NCBI GenBank assembly: GCA_037128705.1
Contig: JBAXVX010000062.1
Span: 1 to 10,388, forward strand
Direction: 5' to 3'
Length of the DNA: 10,388 bases
Source: CAIVAT01 sp037128705
Lineage (GTDB): Bacteria; Bacteroidota; Bacteroidia; Bacteroidales; FEN-979
Each line of letters starts with the position of its first letter. Positions within the stretch are counted from its first letter, which is position 1. Both the position numbers and the translations under genes were made by a program. The notes under the pieces were generated by a model. That model was not told the origin of the DNA, searched no databases, and saw only the letters and a program-made list of their open reading frames with translations. Of this stretch, positions 1 to 7,102 are shown one piece after another.

Positions 1-16
1 TAAGAACAAAAATCTT

Positions 17-24
17 TATCTTTG
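17..24 (+). promoter_or_regulatory. Bacteroidota-type -7 promoter element for the TPR-HTH gene
   Basis: The octamer TATCTTTG matches the Bacteroidota sigma-ABfr -7 consensus TAnnTTTG. It ends 39 nt before the ATG at 64, so transcription would start near position 30 and leave a leader of roughly 30 nt. The matching -33 element would lie left of position 1 and cannot be inspected. The call rests on one short motif plus good placement. Confidence 0.5.
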
Positions 25-63
25 AAGTTGGAGGTTGATCCGTTTTATTCATAGGCCAGGCAT

Positions 64-1893
64 ATGAGACTTATTCCATACGGTTTAAAATTCAGTTCAA
101 TTCCCCTGCTGGTTCTTTTTTTTGGATTCAACCTGTTAACATCTAATCATTTGCTGTCACAATCAAAAGTCGACAGCCTGAAACAGATGATACGACAAGG
201 CGATCCGGATCAGGGGAAACTCTCGCTGAAATATGCCAGTCTGGCAAGGGAATACTGTCTGAAAAACAATGACTCCTGCCTGATTGCCGGATTTACGGGA
301 TTGAAACTTGCTGAGAAGGCCGGCAGCCGGGAAGGGATCATTAAAAACTGTGTGCAACTGGCACTATTTCATTTATGGGCCGACAGCCTGAATGTATCGA
401 AGAGATATTTCCTGAGAGCCAACGATCTGTTTACTTCCGAAACCGATCCGCTTGACAGGATGAGAGCGCTGAATGGTCTTGGCTATATAACCGAGCTCCA
501 GTCTGATTTTGCCGGTGCCATCGGTTATTACCTGCAGGGTAAAAGAGTAGCCGAAGAGTCGGGCCATGATGAATGGAAGGCCGATTTCATCAACAATATT
601 GCCGTTGTGTACAATTCCGCCGGAATCTACCGGAAATGTATTTCACTTTACCAGGAGTCCATCAAGATTTATCAGGAGCAAAATGACTCAGTCCTTTATG
701 CCAACACACTGGTGAATATCGGAGCTGCTTACCTGGGACTTAAAATGGTTGACAGCGCCATGATATATTATAATCTCTCCCTGCCGATACAAAGGAGATT
801 GCACAATTACTACGGACTGGCCAATCTAAACCTGGGTCTGGCAACAATAAAAATGGATGCACTGGAATTTGATGAGGCGCTTGATCTGTTAAAATCAATC
901 AGGACGATGATTGATTCCCTGGATGAATCGTTTCATGGATCTGCCCTGTTTATTAAAGTCGAAATGGAGTTAAAAACAGCTGTCATATACCTGAAGATCA
1001 AAAATTTCCGGGAGGCTGAACCTCTTTTCCGGCTGGTCAGGGCGCATGCGATGGAGGGTTCGTTCCTTCGCTATGAAACCGAAGCGCTCAGAGGCCTGAG
1101 TGAGTTATTTGTACTGAAGGGATTCATAGACAGTGCACTTTGGTATTCCAACCTTCATCACAAATATTCCGACAGCCTTTTAACCATCAGAAATGAACAG
1201 AAGATTGCGCTTACGTTGCAGGAGTTCAATCACATTATCGAAAAAGAGCGGAAGGAGGCCGATGAGGTGAAAAGAGCGTCGGGAAGGAGCCGGAATTTGC
1301 TGGTCTTCGTCCTGGCTATTTCTGTGGTCTTTGCCATCGCGGTAGTTCTCCTCCTGCTCTACCTTTTGCAGCGCAGCAAATCGCACCGGCTGAGCCTGAT
1401 GGAGGCAAACCTGCGGCTTGAGAAATCGAATCTTGAGTTGGAAAAGGCAGGACTTGAGAAAGACAATTACCTGAAGAGCAAAGAGGTGATGGCGCAGTCG
1501 ATGTCGTTGGTCGAGAAGAATGAGTTGATGGCAGAAATGTCGGATCGGCTGAAGGGACTTATTAAGAGCAACCCGGGGGAGGATAACATAACCCTCAGTT
1601 CACTGGTCCACGACATACAGACAAAACAATCCGACGGTTTCTGGGAGGAGTTTAATACCCATTTCAGAGAGATCCATGCCGATTTCTACAAAAGGTTCAG
1701 CAGTGATTTCCCCGGATTGACACCAAATGAGGTTAAACTTTGCGCCTTTATCAAACTCAACCTCTCCACCAAGGAGATCGCCCGTATTACACGCAAAACC
1801 GAGCATTCCATCAAAATTGCACGCTACCGGTTACGAAGGAAACTTAATCTGGAAAGGGAAGCGAATCTGACAATGTTTCTTGGTAAATACTGA
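64..1893 (+). CDS. Membrane-anchored TPR protein with C-terminal LuxR-like HTH
   Basis: This is a predicted membrane-tethered transcriptional regulator of 609 aa. Residues 1 to about 33 form a hydrophobic signal peptide or anchor. TPR-like helical repeats follow; the clearest are near 134-167, 174-207 and 213-246, with more degenerate helices to about 370. A strong transmembrane segment spans about 412-434, and a charged, Leu/Glu/Lys-rich coiled coil covers about 438-500. The C-terminal part (about 552-600) begins LTPNEVKLCAFIKLNLSTKE and continues into a helix rich in Arg and Lys, the pattern of a GerE/LuxR-type DNA-binding domain. The inferred topology puts the TPRs in the periplasm and the HTH in the cytoplasm. 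No receiver or kinase domain is present. The ATG at 64 is chosen because it gives a complete signal sequence and follows a promoter element. It lies 72 nt upstream of the transport operon in the same direction, so it may regulate that operon, but this is inference. Target genes and ligand are unknown. Confidence 0.88.
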   Translation: MRLIPYGLKFSSIPLLVLFFGFNLLTSNHLLSQSKVDSLKQMIRQGDPDQGKLSLKYASLAREYCLKNNDSCLIAGFTGLKLAEKAGSREGIIKNCVQLALFHLWADSLNVSKRYFLRANDLFTSETDPLDRMRALNGLGYITELQSDFAGAIGYYLQGKRVAEESGHDEWKADFINNIAVVYNSAGIYRKCISLYQESIKIYQEQNDSVLYANTLVNIGAAYLGLKMVDSAMIYYNLSLPIQRRLHNYYGLANLNLGLATIKMDALEFDEALDLLKSIRTMIDSLDESFHGSALFIKVEMELKTAVIYLKIKNFREAEPLFRLVRAHAMEGSFLRYETEALRGLSELFVLKGFIDSALWYSNLHHKYSDSLLTIRNEQKIALTLQEFNHIIEKERKEADEVKRASGRSRNLLVFVLAISVVFAIAVVLLLLYLLQRSKSHRLSLMEANLRLEKSNLELEKAGLEKDNYLKSKEVMAQSMSLVEKNELMAEMSDRLKGLIKSNPGEDNITLSSLVHDIQTKQSDGFWEEFNTHFREIHADFYKRFSSDFPGLTPNEVKLCAFIKLNLSTKEIARITRKTEHSIKIARYRLRRKLNLEREANLTMFLGKY

Positions 1894-1921
1894 GGGATAA
1901 ATCCGAAGTGTTTTATTACGG

Positions 1922-1938
1922 AAATGCTCCATGCATTT
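1922..1938. promoter_or_regulatory. Short inverted repeat between regulator and operon
   Basis: AAATGC and GCATTT form a perfect 6-bp inverted repeat around a 5-nt loop (TCCAT). The right arm runs into further T and A bases. It could be a weak intrinsic terminator for the gene ending at 1893, although the stem is short and AT-rich. It could instead be an operator: it lies 12-28 nt before the -7 element at 1950, which includes the place where a -33 box would sit. A repeat this short can also arise by chance. Confidence 0.25.
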
Positions 1939-1949
1939 TAAAATTGATT

Positions 1950-1957
1950 TAACTTTG
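1950..1957 (+). promoter_or_regulatory. Bacteroidota-type -7 element in front of the operon
   Basis: TAACTTTG matches TAnnTTTG exactly and ends only 8 nt before the ATG at 1966. If used, transcription would begin almost at the start codon, giving a leaderless or nearly leaderless message. No TTTG-like -33 element is seen 19-21 nt upstream. Transcription of the operon could also come by read-through from the regulator gene. Confidence 0.42.
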
Positions 1958-1965
1958 ACCGACCC

Positions 1966-2715
1966 ATGAAAAAACTCCTCATTCTTATTTTATTTTTTGC
2001 CGGATGGCTGGGTGCCCGGGCCCAGGAGCCGGGTGCCAGAGAGATCATTCAGAAAGCCGATGACAAGAACCGGGGTCTCTCGAGCCAGGGAACCATGACC
2101 ATGACCGTGATCCGTCCCGACTGGACCAGGACCATCACCATGAAAACCTGGTCGAAATTCAGGGAATATTCGCTGGTGCTGATCACCGCGCCCGCCAAAG
2201 ACAAGGGGCAGGTTTTTCTCAAGATAAAGACCGAGATGTGGAACTGGGTTCCATCCATTGACAAAACCATCAAGATCCCGCCTTCGATGATGCTGCAGTC
2301 GTGGATGGGTTCCGATTTTACCAATGACGACCTGGTCAAGCAGTCGTCGATCGTGGTGGATTACACCCACAAACTGCTGGGGAGGGAGAAGGTGAGGGAG
2401 ATGGACTGTTACAAGGTGGAATTGACTCCGCTGCCCGATGCGCCGGTGGTATGGGGCAAGGTGATCATGTGGGTGACCGTGCGCGGGTTTGACGTGTGGA
2501 TGGCTGAATATTATGACGAGGACAACAGCCTGGTGAATGTTTCGAACAATTATGATATCCGGCGGATGGGCGACCGCGATATCCCCACCCGGCTTGAAAT
2601 GGTGCCGGTGAACAAGAAAGGCCAGAAAACCGTGATGCAGATCGATGAGCTGAAGTTCAACACCGGCATTGACGAGCGTTTCTTTTCCCAGCAGAACATG
2701 AAAAAAATAAAGTAG
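1966..2715 (+). CDS. LolA-fold outer membrane lipoprotein-sorting-like protein
   Basis: This 249-aa predicted periplasmic protein resembles the LolA_like family (PF17131, annotated as outer membrane lipoprotein-sorting protein), whose members have a half-barrel fold able to shelter acyl chains. A signal peptide covers residues 1-19 with an AxA-type cleavage site (GARA/Q). There is no lipobox cysteine, so the mature protein should be soluble. Family-like features include W92, W94 and P96 in a stretch running to I104-P106, and the MGSDFTNDDL segment at 114-123. The rest is beta-rich with many Met, Trp and Val residues. The protein is longer than typical LolA (about 200 aa), so it is probably not the housekeeping carrier. 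Its TAG stop abuts the ATG of the first permease, which implies translational coupling. The likely role is to carry or present a hydrophobic cargo between the inner-membrane ABC complex and the outer membrane. The cargo is not identifiable. Confidence 0.85.
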   Translation: MKKLLILILFFAGWLGARAQEPGAREIIQKADDKNRGLSSQGTMTMTVIRPDWTRTITMKTWSKFREYSLVLITAPAKDKGQVFLKIKTEMWNWVPSIDKTIKIPPSMMLQSWMGSDFTNDDLVKQSSIVVDYTHKLLGREKVREMDCYKVELTPLPDAPVVWGKVIMWVTVRGFDVWMAEYYDEDNSLVNVSNNYDIRRMGDRDIPTRLEMVPVNKKGQKTVMQIDELKFNTGIDERFFSQQNMKKIK

Positions 2716-3936
2716 ATGAACGATCTGAGACTTGCCTGGCGAAACATCTGGCGGAACAAGCGGCGGACCCTGCTCACGGCGGCATCCATCTTTCTGGCCA
2801 TTTTCCTGGCTCTGATCACACGGTCCCTGCAAATCGGCTGGTTCGACAACCTGGCCGACATCGTGGTTCAGTCCTACACGGGCCATATCCAGATCCATAA
2901 AAAGGGGTACTGGGACGACAGGGACATCAACAATTCAATGGTTTATAACGATTCCGTGTCGGCCGTAGTCAAATCAACGCCCAATGTTGACAAGATCGTT
3001 CCCCGCCTGGAATACTTCGCCCTCTCAGCCTATGGGAAACAGACCAAGGGCGTGATGCTGGCCGGCACAGATCCCCTGAAAGAGGATGCCCTGACCAGGC
3101 TGTCAGCCAAGGTGGTCAGGGGGCGCTATTTGTCTGTCTTGGACAGGGGTATTCTGGTCTCCCAGGGGCTGGCCTCCTTCCTCGGGCTTACGGCGGGTGA
3201 TACCCTGGTGTTGCTGGGACAGGGATTTCACGGGGTGAGCGCTGCAGCGAAATACCCGGTTTGCGGCATTGTCCATTTCCCTTCACCCGTGCTTGACAAC
3301 CAGATGGTTTACATGAACCTCTCTGCGGCCCAGGAATTTTTCAGCGCAGAAAACAGGATCACCTCCCTCTCGGTGACCATCAAAAATCCGGATGAGATCG
3401 ATCAAACCCTGGCAGCGCTTCGGCAAAGGGTCGACGGGGGAAAATTCGAAGTGATGCGGTGGGATGAGATGATGGTTGAAATCATGCAGCAGCTGAAGGT
3501 CAAGACGGCGGGCGGCAAGATCATCACGGCCATACTTTATATGATCGTCGGATTCGGGGTTTTCGGAACGGTGATCATGATGACCAACGAGCGGAGCCGC
3601 GAATTCGGGGTGATCGTTTCGGTGGGTATGCAAAAAAGCAGGCTGGCTGTGATCCTGGTTCTTGAGATGATCCTTATCGGCCTGACAGGGATTATTTCAG
3701 GGCTGGCTGCGGCCCTGCCCATCATGCTTTATTTTAAACTCAACCCCATCCACCTCTGGGGCTCCATGGCGCAGGCCTTCATCAGTTACGGCATTGAACC
3801 GCTCATGCCCCTGGCCCTGAAAGCGGATTTCATTCTGTCGAATGTGATCACCGTATTGCTGATTGTTTCACTTACCTGCATTTACCCGGTGCGGAGAATC
3901 TTTAAACTCAGGGTTGTTGATGCACTTCATAAATAA
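2716..3936 (+). CDS. FtsX-type ABC transporter permease (first of pair)
   Basis: This 406-aa inner-membrane permease has the MacB/LolC/LolE (type VII ABC) layout. An N-terminal amphipathic stretch (AWRNIWRNKRRT) precedes TM1 at about 17-38. A large periplasmic domain spans about 42-265, followed by TM2 (about 269-290), TM3 (about 310-340) and TM4 (about 372-392). The cytoplasmic loop after TM2 carries NERSREFGVIVSVGM (about 291-305), the usual FtsX-family coupling sequence that contacts the ATPase. The C-terminal tail PVRRIFKLRVVDALHK is also typical. The ATG directly follows the stop of the LolA-like gene. It shares length, N-terminal pattern and a HIQIH motif (57-61) with the next gene, so the two probably form a heterodimer like LolC and LolE. 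Such permeases use ATP to extract or push substrates from the periplasmic face rather than conduct them through a channel. Substrate unknown. Confidence 0.9.
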   Translation: MNDLRLAWRNIWRNKRRTLLTAASIFLAIFLALITRSLQIGWFDNLADIVVQSYTGHIQIHKKGYWDDRDINNSMVYNDSVSAVVKSTPNVDKIVPRLEYFALSAYGKQTKGVMLAGTDPLKEDALTRLSAKVVRGRYLSVLDRGILVSQGLASFLGLTAGDTLVLLGQGFHGVSAAAKYPVCGIVHFPSPVLDNQMVYMNLSAAQEFFSAENRITSLSVTIKNPDEIDQTLAALRQRVDGGKFEVMRWDEMMVEIMQQLKVKTAGGKIITAILYMIVGFGVFGTVIMMTNERSREFGVIVSVGMQKSRLAVILVLEMILIGLTGIISGLAAALPIMLYFKLNPIHLWGSMAQAFISYGIEPLMPLALKADFILSNVITVLLIVSLTCIYPVRRIFKLRVVDALHK

Positions 3937-3944
3937 ACCAGGCC

Positions 3945-5165
3945 ATGATCTTTAAAATTGCATTCAAGAATGTGTGGAGGAACAAGGTGAGGAGCCTGAT
4001 TGTGATTGCGGCCATCACCCTGGGACTTTCCGGCGGGATATTTACCGTCTCGATCATCACGGGCATGGTTGAACAGAAGCTGAGGTCGGGCATCGACAAC
4101 GAGGTAGCGCACATCCAGATCCATCACCCCGAATTTCTTAAGAACCTGGAATCGAGGTACAGTATTCAGAATCCCGACAGCATTGCGGCGCTGGTCTCGA
4201 AGGTGGCTTCGGTAAAGGCAGTTTGCACCCGCACCCGCATGGCCGGCATGGCGGCATCTCCGAATTCCGCCGCCGGGGTCCAGATCATCGGGGTGAACCC
4301 CGGATCGGAGAAAAAGGTATTTACCCTGTACCGGACGATTCCCGACAGCGTAGGCGGTTATTTTTTAGGCAGCCGGAAAAACCAGATCGTCATTGGGAAA
4401 AAGCTGGCCGACAAGCTCAAGATCAGGCTGAAATCAAAACTGGTGCTGCGTTTCCAGGATCGGGGCGGGGACCTTTACGAGGCGGCCTTTTCGGTGAACG
4501 GCATTTTTGAAACCGCGAATACGGTCTTCGATGAAACCAATGTATTCGTAAAAAAAACCGACCTCGACCTGATCACGGGAACCGACAACGGGATACAGGA
4601 AATCGCCCTGATTCTCGACAACAACGACCTGATCCCCCTGGTTGAGCCGGCGCTGAAGGCGAAACTTCGCGGCCTGAATGTTGAGAGCTGGATGGAACTG
4701 AGGCCCGAAATGGGCATGATCACTTCGGCCATTGCCATTGAAGTGTATATTATCCTCGGCATCCTATTGTTTGCCCTGGCCTTCGGAATTGTCAATACCA
4801 TGCTGATGATCGTGTTCGAGCGGACGAGGGAGCTCGGCATGCTGATGGCCGTAGGGATGAGCAAGTCAAGGGTCTTCAGGATGATCATGCTCGAAACGGT
4901 CTTCCTCACCCTCATCGGGGGGATCATCGGGATGGCCCTGAGCGCCGCCCTGGTTTCGGCTTTTCATACTTACGGAATTAACCTCTCTGCATTTTCAAAG
5001 GGACTGGGAGCCTTTGGTTTCGACCCGAAGATATACCCCTTTATCAAGACTGAACTGTATGTTAACCTTTCAATGATGATCATATTTACCGGGATATTAT
5101 CAGCCATCATGCCGGCCCGGAAGGCGCTGCAGCTGAACCCGGTGGAGGCGATAAGGATAGGATGA
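3945..5165 (+). CDS. FtsX-type ABC transporter permease (second of pair)
   Basis: This second 406-aa FtsX-family permease starts 8 nt after the previous stop. It repeats the same plan: basic N-terminal helix (AFKNVWRNKVRS), TM1 about 17-38, periplasmic domain about 42-262, TM2 about 265-292, the coupling loop FERTRELGMLMAVGMSKSR (about 293-311), TM3 about 315-340 and TM4 about 375-395. It ends in NPVEAIRIG, close to the P-[VI]-E-A-[IL]-R tail common in MacB/LolC proteins. HIQIH at 56-60 aligns with 57-61 of the first permease. Apart from the terminal and TM motifs, the periplasmic domains look quite different, so the duplication is old and the two halves probably have separate roles, as LolC (carrier docking) and LolE (lipoprotein binding) do. 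Which corresponds to which cannot be told here. Confidence 0.9.
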   Translation: MIFKIAFKNVWRNKVRSLIVIAAITLGLSGGIFTVSIITGMVEQKLRSGIDNEVAHIQIHHPEFLKNLESRYSIQNPDSIAALVSKVASVKAVCTRTRMAGMAASPNSAAGVQIIGVNPGSEKKVFTLYRTIPDSVGGYFLGSRKNQIVIGKKLADKLKIRLKSKLVLRFQDRGGDLYEAAFSVNGIFETANTVFDETNVFVKKTDLDLITGTDNGIQEIALILDNNDLIPLVEPALKAKLRGLNVESWMELRPEMGMITSAIAIEVYIILGILLFALAFGIVNTMLMIVFERTRELGMLMAVGMSKSRVFRMIMLETVFLTLIGGIIGMALSAALVSAFHTYGINLSAFSKGLGAFGFDPKIYPFIKTELYVNLSMMIIFTGILSAIMPARKALQLNPVEAIRIG

Positions 5166-5167
5166 AT

Positions 5168-5209
5168 TACGATATACGATATACGATTTACGATATACGA
5201 TTTTCGATT
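5168..5209. repeat. Six-copy heptamer tandem repeat within the operon
   Basis: Six head-to-tail 7-mers fill the gap between the second permease and the ATPase: TACGATA, TACGATA, TACGATT, TACGATA, TACGATT, TTCGATT. The first position is always T, and CGAT is invariant in every copy. The array begins 2 nt after the permease stop and ends 2 nt before the ATPase ATG at 5212. It is much more AT-rich than the genes around it. It occupies the place of the ribosome binding site and contains no purine-rich Shine-Dalgarno sequence. A 7-nt period makes it prone to slippage. Function unknown. Confidence 0.9.
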
Positions 5210-5211
5210 TT

Positions 5212-5916
5212 ATGAAAAATTTTATGAATATTATTGAGATAAAAAACCTGAGCAAGGTTTACGATGAAAAAACCATCCCGGTTTATGCGTTGAATGGCGT
5301 TGACCTGGCCTTCAAACGGGGTGAATTTACCTGCATCGTCGGGCCTTCGGGTTCGGGGAAGACGACCCTGCTGAACCTGCTGGGCGGGCTCGATTCCCCC
5401 AGCGGCGGAGGGATCATGATCGACGGCACCGACATCACCGCCCTGAAATCACGCAAACTCATCGATTTCCGGCTGAGGAACATCGGCTTCGTTTTCCAGT
5501 CGTTCAACCTCATCCCTGTGCTTACGGCGAAGGAAAATGTGGAATTCATCATGCAGCTCCAGGGCATCCATGCGAAAGAAAGGGATCTCAGGACCCTGGA
5601 GTTACTGGAAAGCGTGGGGCTGGGAGAAAAGATCCATAGCAGGCCGAACAAGCTTTCGGGCGGACAGCAGCAGCGGGTGGCTGTTGCACGGGCCCTGGCT
5701 TCGAAGCCCAAGTTCATCCTTGCCGACGAACCGACGGCAAACCTCGATTCGAAATCAGCCGAAAACCTGCTCGGGATCATGGAAAAACTGAACAGGGAAG
5801 AGCACATCACCTTCATTTTTTCCACCCACGATTCAAGGGTGGTGGCCAAAGCGAGAAGGGTGGTGACGCTTGAAGACGGGAAGATCGTATCGGATGTCTC
5901 AAAGAAACAGGATTGA
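5212..5916 (+). CDS. ABC transporter ATPase, LolD/MacB type
   Basis: This is the cytoplasmic ATPase that would power the two FtsX permeases, 234 aa and normal for the LolD/MacB/FtsE group. All catalytic motifs are intact: Walker A GPSGSGKT (44-51), Q-loop Gln 96 in VFQSFNLIP, signature LSGGQQQR (148-155), Walker B FILADE (168-173) with catalytic Glu 173, D-loop NLDS (177-180) and H-loop His 206 in STHD. The sequence around the Q-loop and the PTANLDS stretch are typical of this subfamily. Two in-frame ATGs compete, at 5212 and 5224. The homology begins at the second (MNIIEIKNLSKVY), and both sit in an identical ATTTTATGAA context, so the start is uncertain by four residues. No Shine-Dalgarno is visible because the heptamer repeat lies immediately upstream. 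The barrel gene follows 10 nt after the stop. Confidence 0.93.
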   Translation: MKNFMNIIEIKNLSKVYDEKTIPVYALNGVDLAFKRGEFTCIVGPSGSGKTTLLNLLGGLDSPSGGGIMIDGTDITALKSRKLIDFRLRNIGFVFQSFNLIPVLTAKENVEFIMQLQGIHAKERDLRTLELLESVGLGEKIHSRPNKLSGGQQQRVAVARALASKPKFILADEPTANLDSKSAENLLGIMEKLNREEHITFIFSTHDSRVVAKARRVVTLEDGKIVSDVSKKQD

Positions 5917-5926
5917 TCGTATTTCG

Positions 5927-7102
5927 ATGAAAAGCGTGCCGCTGCTGGTTGTTTTTTTGCTCCTGTCTTTATGGGATGTCTTTCCCCAGGATTCCGTCGC
6001 AGGAAAGAGGGAACGCAGCTGGTCTTTCAACGGCTATGTGAAGGATATGCAAACGGTGATCATCCATAAAATCGACGAACCCTGGGTTACCGATAACCTC
6101 ATCCACAACCGGAATAATTTCAAATGGAATATTTCGAAGAATTTCACCTTCTGCCTCCAGGAGCGGAACCGCTTTTATTGGGGAAACATTCTTGCCATCA
6201 GCCCGCAGTATGCGGAGTTTATTGCCTATGATAACGGCCTGGTCAACATGTCATGGAATATTTCCGAAGGGAAGTCCTACGTCCTGAACCTGGCTGTCGA
6301 CAGGCTGTGGCTGGATTATACCCTGAACAGCTTCCAGGTCACCGTAGGGCGACAGCGAATTAACTGGAGCCAGACTTTTGTATGGAATCCCAACGATATT
6401 TTTAACACCTATTCCTATTTTGATTTCGATTATGAGGAAAAACCCGGTTCCGATGCGGTGAGGCTGCAGTATTTCACAAGCCCCTCTTCCAGGGCCGAAA
6501 TTACTGTGAAGGCCGACAAAGACCAGAAGATCACGGCGGCAGGACTGTACCGTTTCAACAAATGGCAATATGATTTCCAGGGACTGGCCGGTGTGTATAC
6601 CCAGAGCGACCTGGTGCTGGGACTGGGATGGGCCGGGCAGATCGCCAAGGGAGGGTTCAAGGGGGAGATGAGCTGGTTTCAGCCCCTGAAGAATTTTGGA
6701 GATACCACGGGGGTTTTCCTCTCCTCCGTTGAGTACGATTACACCTTCAGGAATTCCATCTTCATCCAGTTTGAGGGCTTTTACAACTCCAATCCCACCA
6801 ATTCAGCCAACGTGCTGATCAACCAGTTCAACCCCTCCCTGCTCAATGCAAAAAATCCCTTTCTAAACGGGTTTTCACTCTTTGCCAATGTATCCTACCC
6901 GGTTACGCCGCTCATCACCCTGGCGCTTGCCGGTATTTACAATCCGCTGAATAAAATGGTTTTCGCCATCCCCACCTTTACCTTTTCGCTCATGAACAAC
7001 CTCGATCTTTCGGTGATTGCTCAATCCTTCCAGTCCTACGATCCCGCCACGGTAAGCGCCAGCCAGACCTCCCTGTTCATCAGGCTGAAAGGTTCGTTTT
7101 GA
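5927..7102 (+). CDS. Predicted outer-membrane beta-barrel protein (DUF1302-like)
   Basis: This 391-aa protein is predicted to be an outer-membrane barrel. Residues 1 to about 20 (MKSVPLLVVFLLLSLWDVFP) are a signal peptide. The rest alternates hydrophobic and polar residues, is rich in Asn, Tyr, Phe and Trp, has no internal transmembrane helix, and ends in a terminal Phe (LFIRLKGSF), as barrel proteins usually do for BAM recognition. GRQRINWSQTFVWNPNDIFN at 141-160 resembles the conserved GRQ-x-x-x-W and WNP-x-D-x-F segments of DUF1302-type barrels. The family assignment is from memory and moderate. The frame is open from 5870, inside the ATPase gene, but the ATG at 5927 is preferred because it places the signal peptide at the N terminus and lies 10 nt after the ATPase stop. 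As the last gene of the operon it may receive the cargo moved by the LolA-like protein and the ABC complex. Its 3' end overlaps the convergent kinase gene by 23 nt. Confidence 0.83.
   Translation: MKSVPLLVVFLLLSLWDVFPQDSVAGKRERSWSFNGYVKDMQTVIIHKIDEPWVTDNLIHNRNNFKWNISKNFTFCLQERNRFYWGNILAISPQYAEFIAYDNGLVNMSWNISEGKSYVLNLAVDRLWLDYTLNSFQVTVGRQRINWSQTFVWNPNDIFNTYSYFDFDYEEKPGSDAVRLQYFTSPSSRAEITVKADKDQKITAAGLYRFNKWQYDFQGLAGVYTQSDLVLGLGWAGQIAKGGFKGEMSWFQPLKNFGDTTGVFLSSVEYDYTFRNSIFIQFEGFYNSNPTNSANVLINQFNPSLLNAKNPFLNGFSLFANVSYPVTPLITLALAGIYNPLNKMVFAIPTFTFSLMNNLDLSVIAQSFQSYDPATVSASQTSLFIRLKGSF

Noticed and set aside
1900..1931. -33 element for the operon promoter
   Set aside because: No TTTG-like motif was found 19-21 nt before the -7 element at 1950.
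1990..2898. 302-codon open frame on the minus strand across the LolA-like gene
   Set aside because: It is antisense to two well-supported genes, is dominated by His, Pro and Gly in no recognisable domain pattern, and is explained by the GC-biased third positions of the plus-strand genes.
4223..4510. 95-codon plus-strand frame inside the second permease
   Set aside because: Arg/Gly/Pro-rich frame-shifted shadow of the permease; no start context.
4475..4927. 150-codon minus-strand open frame
   Set aside because: Antisense shadow of the second permease with low-complexity Ser/Ile/Met composition.
5283..5849. 188-codon minus-strand open frame
   Set aside because: It lies wholly inside the ATPase gene, whose motifs are all intact; the antisense product shows no fold or signal sequence.
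5870..5926. Longer barrel start at 5870 (or 5894) overlapping the ATPase gene
   Set aside because: The extra residues are polar and basic and would bury the signal peptide; the ATG at 5927 gives a clean N-terminal signal sequence and normal operon spacing.
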